A stretch of 64,000 bases of DNA from Verrucosispora sp. WMMD573 (GTDB lineage Bacteria > Actinomycetota > Actinomycetes > Mycobacteriales > Micromonosporaceae), in NCBI RefSeq assembly GCF_027497175.1, contig NZ_CP114901.1:5766001-5830000 (forward strand). The letters are read 5' to 3'. The notes under the pieces were generated by a model that was not told the DNA's origin, searched no databases, and saw only the letters and a list, made by a program, of their open reading frames with translations. The position numbers were made by a program, and so were the translations under genes. Below are positions 1 through 7,720 of this stretch, in pieces; positions within the stretch are counted from its first letter, which is position 1, and every line of letters starts with the position of its first letter.

Positions 1-789
1 CAGCTCCCAGCAGGCCACGGCGGTGGCGGCGGCGACGTTCAGCGAATCGACGCCGCGTCGCATCGGGATGACCACCCGGACGTCGCTGGCCGCCATCGCC
101 GTGCCGGTCAGCCCGGCGCCCTCGGCGCCGAGCAGCAGCGCGGCCCGGGACCGTTGGGCCGGGTCCAGTCGCTGGATGGGCACCGCGTCGGGTGCCGGCG
201 TCATCGCCAGCACGGTGAACCCGGCGGCCCGCACGTCGGCCAGCGCCGTCGGCCACGGTTCCAGCTTCGCGTACGGCACGGCGAACACCTCACCCATGCT
301 GACCCGTACGCTGCGCCGGTAGAGCGGATCGGCGCAGGTCGGCGAGAGCAGCACGGCGTCCACCCCCAGCCCCGCCACCGCCCGGAAAATAGCGCCCAGG
401 TTGGTGTGGTTGTTGACGTCTTCGAGGATCACCACGCGACCGGCGGTGGCGAGCACCTCACCGGCGGCCGGCAGCGGTTTGCGCCGGAACGAGGCGAGCA
501 CGCCGCGGTGCACGTGGAACCCGGTGGCCTCGCGCAGCACGTCGGGGGTGGCGGCGTACACCGGGGCGTCGCCGGTGTCGAGGTCGGCCAGTTGGTCGAC
601 CCGCTTGGCGTCGACGAGGAAGGACCGGGCCGGATAGCCGGCCCGCAGCGCCCGCCGCAGCACCAGCTCACCCTCGGCGATGAACAGGCCGTTCGGCGGC
701 TCCCAGCGGGTGCGCAGCTCGACGTCGGTGAGCGCCCGGTAGTCGGCGATCCGCTCGTCGTCGGGCTCGGTGATCAGGTGGACGGGCAC
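1..789 (-). CDS. SpoU/TrmH-family RNA 2'-O-methyltransferase (3' end cut by window)
   Basis: Transfers a methyl group from S-adenosylmethionine to a ribose 2'-OH of rRNA or tRNA. About 263 residues are visible and the C-terminal end lies outside the window. An N-terminal substrate-binding segment (PPNGLFIAEGELVLRRAL) precedes the SPOUT domain, whose three motifs are all present: NNHTNLGAIFRA, LLLGAEGAGLTG and IPMRRGVDSLNVAAATAVA. The asparagine and arginine of motif 1 are the usual catalytic and knot residues. The GTG at 787-789 fits the conserved start (VPVHLITEPDDERIADYRAL) and lies inside one arm of a 19-bp inverted repeat. The exact RNA target cannot be read from the sequence. Confidence 0.9.
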   Translation of the reverse strand, partial: MPVHLITEPDDERIADYRALTDVELRTRWEPPNGLFIAEGELVLRRALRAGYPARSFLVDAKRVDQLADLDTGDAPVYAATPDVLREATGFHVHRGVLASFRRKPLPAAGEVLATAGRVVILEDVNNHTNLGAIFRAVAGLGVDAVLLSPTCADPLYRRSVRVSMGEVFAVPYAKLEPWPTALADVRAAGFTVLAMTPAPDAVPIQRLDPAQRSRAALLLGAEGAGLTGTAMAASDVRVVIPMRRGVDSLNVAAATAVACWEL

Positions 790-882
790 CCGCCGATTCT
801 GCCGGACCCGCCGACGCCGGGCGTCGCAGGTGCCGACGGTACGCGGGCAGCCGCGATGTGATCGTCCGGCAGAATCGGCGGG
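789..882. repeat. 19-bp perfect inverted repeat with 56-nt spacer
   Basis: Arm 1 (789-807) and arm 2 (864-882, GTCCGGCAGAATCGGCGGG) are exact reverse complements. The spacer is 56 nt. Arm 1 overlaps the GTG start of the methyltransferase and arm 2 sits 4 nt beyond the VOC stop codon. It could fold as a terminator or attenuator between the two co-directional genes, or be an operator pair. No U tract follows. Confidence 0.7.
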
Positions 883-886
883 ACGG

Positions 887-1276
887 CTACTTCATGGTGG
901 CGATCTGGATCAGGTTGCCGCAGGTGTCGTCGAGCACGGCGGTGACCACCGGGCCCAGGTCGGTCGCCTCCTGGGTGAACTCGACGCCCAGTCCCTTGAG
1001 TCGCTCGACCTCCGCGTACACGTCGTCGACGGCGAACGAGGTGACCGGAATGCCGTCATCCACCAGGGCCTGCCGGTACGGACCCACCGCCGGGTGCGCG
1101 TCCGGTTCCAGCAGCAGCTCGACGCCGTCGGGGTCGGCCGGCGAGACGACGGTCAGCCAGCGGTACTCGCCGGCGGGCATGTCGGTCTTCTTGGTGAATC
1201 CCAGCTTCTCCGTGTAGAAGGCGAGCGCCTTGGCCTGGTCGTCGACGAACACGCTTGTGACATGGATACGGATCAC
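887..1276 (-). CDS. VOC (glyoxalase/bleomycin-resistance fold) protein
   Basis: A 129-residue single-domain vicinal-oxygen-chelate protein with the paired beta-alpha-beta-beta-beta repeats: HVTSVFVDDQAKALAFYTEK begins the first module and a second module covers the region around FAVDDVYAEVERLKGLGVEF. The GTG start at 1274-1276 (VIRIHVTSVF) is chosen because it overlaps the TGA of the upstream ArsR gene as GTGA, implying translational coupling. ArsR-VOC pairs are common in Actinobacteria, and the regulator probably controls this gene in response to a small molecule. The substrate is unknown; these proteins are often called glyoxalase-like without evidence of that activity. Confidence 0.9.
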   Translation of the reverse strand: MIRIHVTSVFVDDQAKALAFYTEKLGFTKKTDMPAGEYRWLTVVSPADPDGVELLLEPDAHPAVGPYRQALVDDGIPVTSFAVDDVYAEVERLKGLGVEFTQEATDLGPVVTAVLDDTCGNLIQIATMK

Positions 1277-1569
1277 GGATCTGGTGCCTCTCGGTCGATG
1301 GGCCACCGCTCGACGATCGAGCGCAGCGGGCTGGTGTCGATGTGGTGGAACTTGTAGCGGCCTTGTCGCCGGGTGCGGACCAGACCGGCCTGTTCGAGCA
1401 CCGCGAGGTGCTGGGAGATCGCCTGGCGTGACGAGGTCAGGTTGTGCTTCATGGTCAGCCGGTTGCAGATCTCGAAGAGTGTCTGACCGTCCCGGTCGAT
1501 CAACTCGTCCAGGATCGTGCGTCGTGTCGGGTCACCGATGGCCTTGAACAGGTCAGGGTCGGCGTCCAC
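1273..1569 (-). CDS. ArsR-family winged-helix repressor, leaderless
   Basis: A 98-residue ArsR-type regulator: DPTRRTILDELIDRDGQTLF (first helices), SSRQAISQHLAVLEQAGLV (recognition helix) and the wing VRTRRQGRYKFHHID. There is no CxC metal-binding pair in helix 3, so it probably senses something other than arsenite-type metals, like the many ArsR proteins coupled to VOC or SRPBCC genes. The GTG at 1567-1569 (VDADPDLFKAIGDPT) is chosen over a longer TTG start because that TTG lies within the promoter. The -10 ends at 1577, so transcription should begin about at this GTG, giving a leaderless message. The gene is coupled to the VOC gene through a GTGA overlap. Confidence 0.88.
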   Translation of the reverse strand: MDADPDLFKAIGDPTRRTILDELIDRDGQTLFEICNRLTMKHNLTSSRQAISQHLAVLEQAGLVRTRRQGRYKFHHIDTSPLRSIVERWPIDREAPDP

Positions 1570-1576
1570 AGGCTCA

Positions 1577-1606
1577 GTTATAGGCAAGTGGCCGCTTGCC
1601 TGTCAA
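1577..1606 (-). promoter_or_regulatory. Promoter of the ArsR-VOC operon with embedded operator
   Basis: Read on the minus strand, TTGACA (1601-1606) is followed by an 18-bp spacer (1583-1600) and TATAAC (1577-1582). The spacer is a palindrome, GGCAAG-N6-CTTGCC, filling the space between the -35 and -10 boxes. A repressor bound there would exclude RNA polymerase, so autoregulation by the ArsR protein is the simple reading. Base match is clear; function is inferred. Confidence 0.85.
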
Positions 1607-1648
1607 GCGGACCCGACGCCGATGATCCAACCGGGTGGGACGTGGTCG

Positions 1649-1795
1649 GTGAAGCAACGACGGCGGCGCCACGGGATCGAGCCGCAGGTCGACGCGGATC
1701 GAGTGGCCCTGCGCGGCCCGGATCCGCCCGGCGCGCAGCTCGAACCGTTGCTTGGGTCGGGAGCCGACCGCAGGCCGCCAGCCCGGCAGCACCAC
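1649..1795 (-). pseudogene. kptA: Relic of tRNA/RNA 2'-phosphotransferase (KptA)
   Basis: One minus-strand frame reads KQRFELRAGRIRAAQGHSI followed by RVDLRLDPVAPPSLLH. This matches the RIRA-QGHS-VDL-L-P-PP-LYHGT block of KptA/Tpt1, including the conserved RIRAxQGHS NAD-binding segment. Similarity stops just after the expected LYHGT, where the frame is lost (a neighbouring frame continues with PPGWIIGVG), and there is no N-terminal half. Only about 40 of the usual 180 residues remain, so this is a decayed fragment left between the AlkX-like gene and the ArsR operon. The call is from recalled family motifs. Confidence 0.65.
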
Positions 1796-1842
1796 ATCGG
1801 TCGCAGCGGGGTGTGCGGGGCGTCGCCGTGGGACAGCGGCGA

Positions 1843-2934
1843 CTACGACACCTGAGATCTGGTGACGGTCAGGCCGAGCCAGGTGGCGAGAGCCTCGATC
1901 TCGGCGTCGACCTCTGCGGTCATCGCCGGGGTGAAGGGGACGTCCTCGTGCAGGGCGTTGACGACGAGGACGCCCGCCTTGCGGTCGGCGGTCGCGTCCA
2001 GCTTGCCGACGAGCCGGTCATGGTGGAGTACGGGCAGCGCGAAGTAGCCCCACCGACGCTTGTCCCGGGGCTTGTACATCTCCAGGAGATACTCGTAGCC
2101 GAACAACTGCTCGGTGCGTACCCGATCATGGATCAGCCGGTCGAACGGCGACAACAGCGTGGTGCGCCCCTCGAACGGCAGCCCGAGATACGCCGGATCG
2201 ACCCGCCAGGTTCCGGGTACGCCCTCGACCACGGCCTCCTCCCCGGCCGCGCCGACGAACGGCGACTCGCCCGGGGTCAACGTGCCACCGGACCGGGCGA
2301 TGCCCAACGCGGCGAGCCGGCGCCGGTCACGCAGCCGGGCCGCCTCGCCCGGATCAAGCTCGGGCAGGTCGACCGGGTAGACCCGCTCGGGAAGATCCCA
2401 ATAGCGCTGCCGTCCCTTCCGGCCGGCGATCGCCACCTCGCCGTGCCGGGCCAGCAGTTCGAGCATCTTGGTGACGTTGCGGTTGTTGGTCCAGCCGCTC
2501 GACGGCCAGGGCACCACGCTGGTGTCGGGGATGTCCCGCGACAGCAGCGGTCCCTTCGCCGCCAGCACCGCCAGGATGTCCCGACGGAACGGCGCGTTCT
2601 GTTCCAGCCAGGCCCGGGCGGACGGATGGGTCTCGGCGCGGGCCTCGGCGATCACGGTGGGCAGATCACCCGGGGGCCGGATGTAGGCGACGGTCTCGAC
2701 CAGGCTGCGCTCGACCTCGATCGCCCTGGTCAGCTGCGCAGGGTCGTAGGTCGGACCGAGTCGGCTGAACAGCACGAGGTCGGCGCTGGGCGCGATGGCC
2801 GCCGTCGGGTCGAGTTGCAGGACCGTGAGGCGCTCGACGACCTCCACGAGGTCACTGGGACGCGGCACGGCAAGCAACTGGGCCCGGACCGCGATCCGCC
2901 GGGCGTCGTCCCGCGTCAGCCGATGAACGACCAT
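1843..2934 (-). CDS. HTH_42-family DNA glycosylase, AlkX/YcaQ-like
   Basis: A 363-residue winged-helix protein (family PF06224). The N-terminal half contains VLQLDPTAAIAPSADLVLFS, and Q40-L41-D42 is the QxD form of the catalytic motif seen in E. coli YcaQ (AlkX), as opposed to the QxQ form of AlkZ. Further family landmarks are FSRLGPTYD, the central tandem winged helices (about 120-190), LLSPFDRLIHDR and the C-terminal RRWGYFALPVLHHDRLVGKL. YcaQ unhooks interstrand DNA crosslinks made by nitrogen mustards, so a base-excision role against bulky alkylation is plausible. The ATG at 2932-2934 is the only start that keeps the whole first helix. Confidence 0.82.
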   Translation of the reverse strand: MVVHRLTRDDARRIAVRAQLLAVPRPSDLVEVVERLTVLQLDPTAAIAPSADLVLFSRLGPTYDPAQLTRAIEVERSLVETVAYIRPPGDLPTVIAEARAETHPSARAWLEQNAPFRRDILAVLAAKGPLLSRDIPDTSVVPWPSSGWTNNRNVTKMLELLARHGEVAIAGRKGRQRYWDLPERVYPVDLPELDPGEAARLRDRRRLAALGIARSGGTLTPGESPFVGAAGEEAVVEGVPGTWRVDPAYLGLPFEGRTTLLSPFDRLIHDRVRTEQLFGYEYLLEMYKPRDKRRWGYFALPVLHHDRLVGKLDATADRKAGVLVVNALHEDVPFTPAMTAEVDAEIEALATWLGLTVTRSQVS

Positions 2935-3073
2935 GCCGCGACCCTACCCGGCCGACCGACCCTCTCAAGATCCGCGCACTTTCGGGGATATCGCTGCCTC
3001 CGGCACCTGCGACGCCGCACCATCAGGGAAGTTGCGGCGCAGTGCCGGTAGCCCGACCCGGAAGGCGTACCCG

Positions 3074-4924
3074 ATGAGCGCAGACCACGTCGGCACGTAC
3101 GTGCCGGCCGAGCCGTGGCCGTTGCCCCGCGACGCCAGCGTCGCGGACCACGTCGTGCAGCGGCTCGCCTGCTGGGGTGTGCGCCGGTACTTCGGCTTCC
3201 CGGGCGACGGCATCAACGGGATGACCTCGGCCCTGCAACGCACAAACGAACAGGTGCAGTTCGTCCAGGTGCGGCACGAGGAGACCGCCGGGTTCGCCGC
3301 CTCGGCGCACGTCAAGTACGGCGGTGGGCCGCTCGGTGCGGTGCTGGTGACCAGTGGTCCCGGCGCCATCCACGCGCTCAACGGTCTCTACGACGCGAAA
3401 CTTGATCACCAGCCGGTGGTCGCCCTGGTCGGGCACACCGCCCTCACCGCCGAGGGGGGTGGCTACTACCAGGAGGTGGACCTGCTCGCCCTCTACAAGG
3501 ACGTGGCGGCGGCGTTCCTGGCTCAACTCGACCACCCGTCCCAGGTACGACACCTGGTGGACCGGGCGTGCCGGACCGCGCTGGCCCGGCGTACCGTGAC
3601 CGCCCTGGTGCTGCCGCTCGACGTGCAGGACCTGCCGGCGGTGCCCAACCCGCCGCACGCACACGGCTTCTACCACACCAGCAGCGTGCCGAGCAGCGGC
3701 CCGACCGTGCCGCCGGAGGCGGACATCCGGCACGCCGCCGAGGTGCTGGGCACCGGCGAGCGGGTGGCCATGCTTGTCGGCCAGGGCGCGCTCGGCGCCG
3801 AGAACGAGGTACGCGAGATCGCCCACCGTCTCGGCGCGGGCGTGGCGACGGCGCTGCTCGGGTTCACCGCCGTGGACCACCGCGAGCCGTGGGTGACCGG
3901 CGCCATCGGTCTGCTCGGCACCCGGCCCAGCTGGCAGTTGATGAACCAGTGCGACCGGCTGCTCATCGTGGGCAGCAACATGCCGTACTCGGAGTTCTAC
4001 CCGCCGCCCGGGCAGGCGCGGGCGGTGCAGATCGACCATGACGGCACCCAGCTCGGTCTGCGCTACCCGACCGAGGTGAACCTGACAGGTGACGCCGCAG
4101 CGACCCTGCGGGCGCTGCTGGCCGCACTCGGCCCCGGACCGGGACCGACCCGCTGGCGGGAGACCATCGCCGGGGCCACCGCCGGGTGGCGGCAGTCGCA
4201 GCGGGAACTGGCCGAGCAGAACGCCCACCCGGTCAACCCGCAGCTGCTCTTCGCCCGCCTCAGCGAACGCCTGCCCGAGGACGTGATGCTCGCCGTCGAC
4301 TGCGGCACGACCACCGCCTGGTACGCCCGGCACATCAAGGTGCGTCCGGGGATGCTGGCCAGCCTGTCGGGCACCCTGCTGTCCATGGGCGGTGCCATGC
4401 CGTACGCCCTGGCGGCCAAGTTCGCCCACCCGGATCGTCCGCTGGTGGCCCTGATCGGCGACGGCGCGATGCAGATGAACGGGGTCAACGAGCTGATCAC
4501 GGTGGCCAAGTACTGGCGGGGCTGGGCCGACCCCCGGTTCGTGGTGCTGGTGCTCAACAACCGCGATCTGGCCTTCGTCAGCTGGGAGCAACGCTCCGAC
4601 GAGGGCACCCCGATGTTCCCGGACAGCCAGCAGCTGCCCGACATCGCGTACCACCACTGGGGTGAGGTGCTGGGGCTACGCGGCGAGCTGGTAGACCGCC
4701 CGGACCAGGTGACCGACGTCTGGGACCGGGCACTGCGCGCCGACCGCCCGACGGTGATCAACGCGCTGGTCGACCCGGCCGAGCTGATGATGCCCCCACA
4801 CTTCACCGCAGAACAGGCCCGCAAGACCGCCGCCGCCATGTTGCGCGGCGACACCGACTGGGCCGGTATCGTCCGCCGCGGCATCCCCAGCGTAGTAACC
4901 ACCTACCGCCCCCGCCGCCCCTAA
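3074..4924 (+). CDS. Thiamine-diphosphate enzyme, pyruvate oxidase/acetolactate synthase-like
   Basis: A 616-residue ThDP-dependent enzyme with three domains: the N-terminal PYR domain (RYFGFPGDGINGM, then QVRHEETAGFAASAH with the proton-relay glutamate at about 69-70, and VTSGPGAIHALNGLYDAK), a central domain (VAMLVGQGALGAENEV), and the C-terminal PP domain with the ThDP/Mg motif GDGAMQMN...VLNN. Architecture and length fit PoxB-type pyruvate oxidases and related decarboxylases. The ATG at 3074 is chosen over a GC-rich upstream extension of the frame that lacks family similarity. It stands alone, convergent with the PBP gene across a palindromic element. The substrate is not determinable from sequence. 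Confidence 0.88.
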   Translation: MSADHVGTYVPAEPWPLPRDASVADHVVQRLACWGVRRYFGFPGDGINGMTSALQRTNEQVQFVQVRHEETAGFAASAHVKYGGGPLGAVLVTSGPGAIHALNGLYDAKLDHQPVVALVGHTALTAEGGGYYQEVDLLALYKDVAAAFLAQLDHPSQVRHLVDRACRTALARRTVTALVLPLDVQDLPAVPNPPHAHGFYHTSSVPSSGPTVPPEADIRHAAEVLGTGERVAMLVGQGALGAENEVREIAHRLGAGVATALLGFTAVDHREPWVTGAIGLLGTRPSWQLMNQCDRLLIVGSNMPYSEFYPPPGQARAVQIDHDGTQLGLRYPTEVNLTGDAAATLRALLAALGPGPGPTRWRETIAGATAGWRQSQRELAEQNAHPVNPQLLFARLSERLPEDVMLAVDCGTTTAWYARHIKVRPGMLASLSGTLLSMGGAMPYALAAKFAHPDRPLVALIGDGAMQMNGVNELITVAKYWRGWADPRFVVLVLNNRDLAFVSWEQRSDEGTPMFPDSQQLPDIAYHHWGEVLGLRGELVDRPDQVTDVWDRALRADRPTVINALVDPAELMMPPHFTAEQARKTAAAMLRGDTDWAGIVRRGIPSVVTTYRPRRP

Positions 4925-4959
4925 CCCACCCACCCCACCATCCCACCCCGTCTCGCCCT

Positions 4960-5020
4960 GTTGATCATGAAGTTAGCGGCAGTGTTTGATCTTCAAACTG
5001 CCGCTAACCTCATGATCAAC
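4960..5020. repeat. Long intergenic palindrome, GATCATGA-GTTAGCGG family (copy 1)
   Basis: Arms 4960-4983 and 4997-5020 pair over 24 bp with one mismatch; the centre (GTTTGA-TCT-TCAAAC) forms a second small stem. It lies in the convergent gap between the ThDP enzyme and the PBP gene, so a bidirectional terminator role is likely. A sibling with the same arm core is at 31691-31764. Confidence 0.85.
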
Positions 5021-5046
5021 GGGGGCGGACGGGTGGGTGGGTGGGG

Positions 5047-7236
5047 TTAGCCTCGGCCCTGGAGCCAGCGGCGGAGGTCGGACAGGGGATTGTCGGGGGT
5101 GCGGCGGGGATCGGGAAGCGGGTCGCGTTCGACCGGGCGGCGGGGGGTGCCGACGAGTTCACGGCTGGGTGGGGTGAACCCCTGTTCCGGCTGGCCCTCG
5201 ACCGCCGTGGCGATGGTCCGGGCGACCGCGTCGATCACCCGGGCCTGCACGGCGGCGCCGACGTGGTCGGTCGGGTCGTCCGGGTTGGCGGCGATGCCGG
5301 CGACCGCGACCTGCGGGGCGAAGCCGACGAAGCTCTCCGTGGCGGCCTGGTCGGAGCTGCCGGTCTTGCCGGCCACCGGGCGCCCGTCGAGGATCCGGTT
5401 CACGGCGGTGGCGGTGCCCCCGTTGCACTGCCCGAAGGCGGACTGCTGACCCACCGGACAGCGCGCCGCGTCGGTGGCGGCGCGGGCCACGTCGGGGTCG
5501 AGCACCTCGCGGCAGTCCGGGTCGCCGACCGGCAGCCGCTGACCGTCCGGCGCGGTCACCGACACCACCGGCAGCGGCGCGCAGTACGTCCCCTCGGCCG
5601 CCACCGTCGCGTACGCGTTGGCCAGGTCGAGTGGGGTGGTGGCGGCCACGCCGAGGGTGAACGCGCCCCAGTCGGCCGCGTCGTGCTCGGCGAAGTCGGC
5701 GTCGGACTCGGCGCGGAAGGTGATGCCCAGTCGCTGGGCCATCTCGACCACCTTCTCCGGCCCGACCTGCTCGGCCAGCCAGACGAAGTAGGTGTTCACC
5801 GAACGACCGAAGCCGTCCCACATCATCCGGTAGCCGTCCATCCACTCCGGGTTGGCGTTGGCCGGGCACCAACGGCCGTCGCAGCTGCTCTCTCCCTCGG
5901 CCGGGTACCGGGTGGGCAGCCGAGTCGGCGCGTCGAAACCGGTGGACAGGGTCCGTCCGGACTCCAGCGCGGCGAGCATGGTGAACAGCTTGAAGGTGGA
6001 GCCGGCCTGGTAGCCGGCGACACCGGCACCGCCGGAGATCAACGGGTTGACGGTGTTCGGGTAGTTGGCCTGCCCGTCGGGGTTGTCGTCGAGGCTGTAG
6101 TGCCGGTTGACCGCCATGGCCAGGACACGACCGGTGCCGGGCTCGACGGCGGCGATCGGTACGGCACGCGGGTTGTCGTACCCGTAGATGCCGGTGGCCT
6201 GGATCTGCGCGGTGGCCTGGATCTGCGGATCCAGCGTCGTCACCACGGTGTAGCCGCCGCGTCGTAGTGCCTGCTCCCGCTCCTGCGCGGTGTCGCCGAA
6301 CTCCGGCTGGGCGACCCACCAGCGGCGCAGGTAGTCGCAGAAGAAGCCCCATCCGTCGCGCCCGCCGGCGGTGGCGGCGCAGCCGTTGGCCTGCTCGTTC
6401 GGCTCCAGCGTCACCTTCTCGGCCCGGGCCTCGGCGGCCTGCTCGGCGGTGATCGCGCCGGTCTCGACCATGGAGTCCAGCACGTATCCCCGGCGCTCCA
6501 ACGCCGCGTCGGCGTCGCCGTCAATCGGGCTGTACGCCTCCGGCGACTGCACCAGGCCGGCGAGCAGCGCCGCCTCGGCGAGAGTCAGGTCGGCCGGGGC
6601 CTTGGAGAAGTAACGCTGGCTCGCCGCGGCCACCCCGTACGCCCCGGAGCCGAAGTACGCGATGTTGAGGTAGCGGTTGAGGATCTCGTCCTTGCTGAGA
6701 CGCTGTTCCAGCGCGTTGGCGTACCGGATCTCCTGGAGCTTGCGACCGATCGTCGGTTCGGTGGCCGCGGCACGCTCCGCCGCGGTGCGGCTCGGGTCGG
6801 TCTTGAGCACGTTGCGGACGTACTGCATGGTCAGCGTCGAGCCGCCCTGCCCGCTGCCCTCGGTGACGTTGCTGACCACTGCCCGGAGCATGCCGCGCAG
6901 GTCGACCCCGCCGTGGTCGTAGAAGCGCCGGTCCTCGGCGGCCACGATGGCCTGGCGCATCACCGGCGCGATCTCCGCCAGCGCCACGTCGGTCCGGTTG
7001 ACGTCGTAGAACGTGGTGATCAACGTCTTGCCGTCGTTGGCGTAAAGGTAGGACCGTTGCGGGGTGGCCGGGGTCCGCAACGCCTCGGGCAGCGCGGCGT
7101 AGTTCCCGAGCGCCGCCTTCGCGGCGAAACCGAGCAACAGGTTGCCCGGCAGCGCGGCGACCGCCAGGACCAGACCGGCGAGCACGCCGGCCAGTACGAC
7201 GGTGAACAGCCGCGACAGCGGCGTAGGGGTGGCCAT
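5047..7236 (-). CDS. Bifunctional class A penicillin-binding protein
   Basis: A 729-residue peptidoglycan synthase: a short cytoplasmic tail, one membrane anchor (LFTVVLAGVLAGLVLAV), a GT51 transglycosylase domain (EDRRFYDHGGVD with catalytic Glu about 101, GQGGSTLTMQYVRN, RYLNIAYFGSGAYG) and a transpeptidase domain (active-site STFK at about 413-416, SVN motif in GRSVNTYFVWLAE, KTG in GKTGSSDQAATESF). It polymerises lipid II and crosslinks stem peptides outside the membrane. The ATG at 7234-7236 is preferred because it puts the anchor near the terminus; an in-frame GTG at 7261-7263 would add nine residues. It has no PASTA domain. It is a housekeeping gene next to, but not obviously part of, the accessory island. 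Confidence 0.92.
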   Translation of the reverse strand: MATPTPLSRLFTVVLAGVLAGLVLAVAALPGNLLLGFAAKAALGNYAALPEALRTPATPQRSYLYANDGKTLITTFYDVNRTDVALAEIAPVMRQAIVAAEDRRFYDHGGVDLRGMLRAVVSNVTEGSGQGGSTLTMQYVRNVLKTDPSRTAAERAAATEPTIGRKLQEIRYANALEQRLSKDEILNRYLNIAYFGSGAYGVAAASQRYFSKAPADLTLAEAALLAGLVQSPEAYSPIDGDADAALERRGYVLDSMVETGAITAEQAAEARAEKVTLEPNEQANGCAATAGGRDGWGFFCDYLRRWWVAQPEFGDTAQEREQALRRGGYTVVTTLDPQIQATAQIQATGIYGYDNPRAVPIAAVEPGTGRVLAMAVNRHYSLDDNPDGQANYPNTVNPLISGGAGVAGYQAGSTFKLFTMLAALESGRTLSTGFDAPTRLPTRYPAEGESSCDGRWCPANANPEWMDGYRMMWDGFGRSVNTYFVWLAEQVGPEKVVEMAQRLGITFRAESDADFAEHDAADWGAFTLGVAATTPLDLANAYATVAAEGTYCAPLPVVSVTAPDGQRLPVGDPDCREVLDPDVARAATDAARCPVGQQSAFGQCNGGTATAVNRILDGRPVAGKTGSSDQAATESFVGFAPQVAVAGIAANPDDPTDHVGAAVQARVIDAVARTIATAVEGQPEQGFTPPSRELVGTPRRPVERDPLPDPRRTPDNPLSDLRRWLQGRG

Positions 7237-7330
7237 GGTCCCCAGGATTGCCGCGAATGCCACCTTCCGGCCACCACAATCGGCCAGTTGTCAGGCAATT
7301 CACCGCTATTTGCCAGCCGCTTCGTGCTGG

Positions 7331-7720
7331 TCAGCCCCCGATCAGGCGATGCCAGCTGATGAAACCGGGCAACAGGAGCACCGCACCCACCAGGGACAAC
7401 ACAGTCAGAATCAACGGCAATCGGGCCCGCCGCAACGCCCGGCTCAGGTACGCCTGTCTGATCTCCAGCTTCTCCGCCTCGCTGAAGTCCCGGTCGATGT
7501 AGAGGTCCGCTTCCCGTTCCGCCGCCTGAAACAGATGTGCCGCCCAGGTGGTGAACGCCGCAGCGATGACCCAGAGCGCGGAGTCCAGGGCGACCTTGGC
7601 CGTGGAGATCTGCGGGTCGGGAGGGCCGGTGGATACCGAGGTCAGCATATTGATCCCGGCACCTGCGAATAGACCGGCCAGAAAATTCAGCGTTGAGGGT
7701 GCCGGGATCGCGGCGCTCAC
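7331..7720 (-). CDS. Small multi-pass membrane protein coupled to the NTPase
   Basis: A 129-residue protein with three predicted membrane helices: about 10-28 (FLAGLFAGAGINML region), 43-64 (VALDSALWVIAAAFTTWAAH) and 102-122 (LPLILTVLSLVGAVLLLPGF). Between the second and third is a charged amphipathic helix (EREADLYIDRDFSEAEKLEI). Its GTG start overlaps the NTPase TGA as GTGA, so it should be translated with it. The family is not recognised. The layout of two helices, a charged helix and a third helix resembles small membrane effectors placed next to NTPases in conflict systems, but that is inference; a transport or scaffold role is equally possible. Confidence 0.8.
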   Translation of the reverse strand: MSAAIPAPSTLNFLAGLFAGAGINMLTSVSTGPPDPQISTAKVALDSALWVIAAAFTTWAAHLFQAAEREADLYIDRDFSEAEKLEIRQAYLSRALRRARLPLILTVLSLVGAVLLLPGFISWHRLIGG

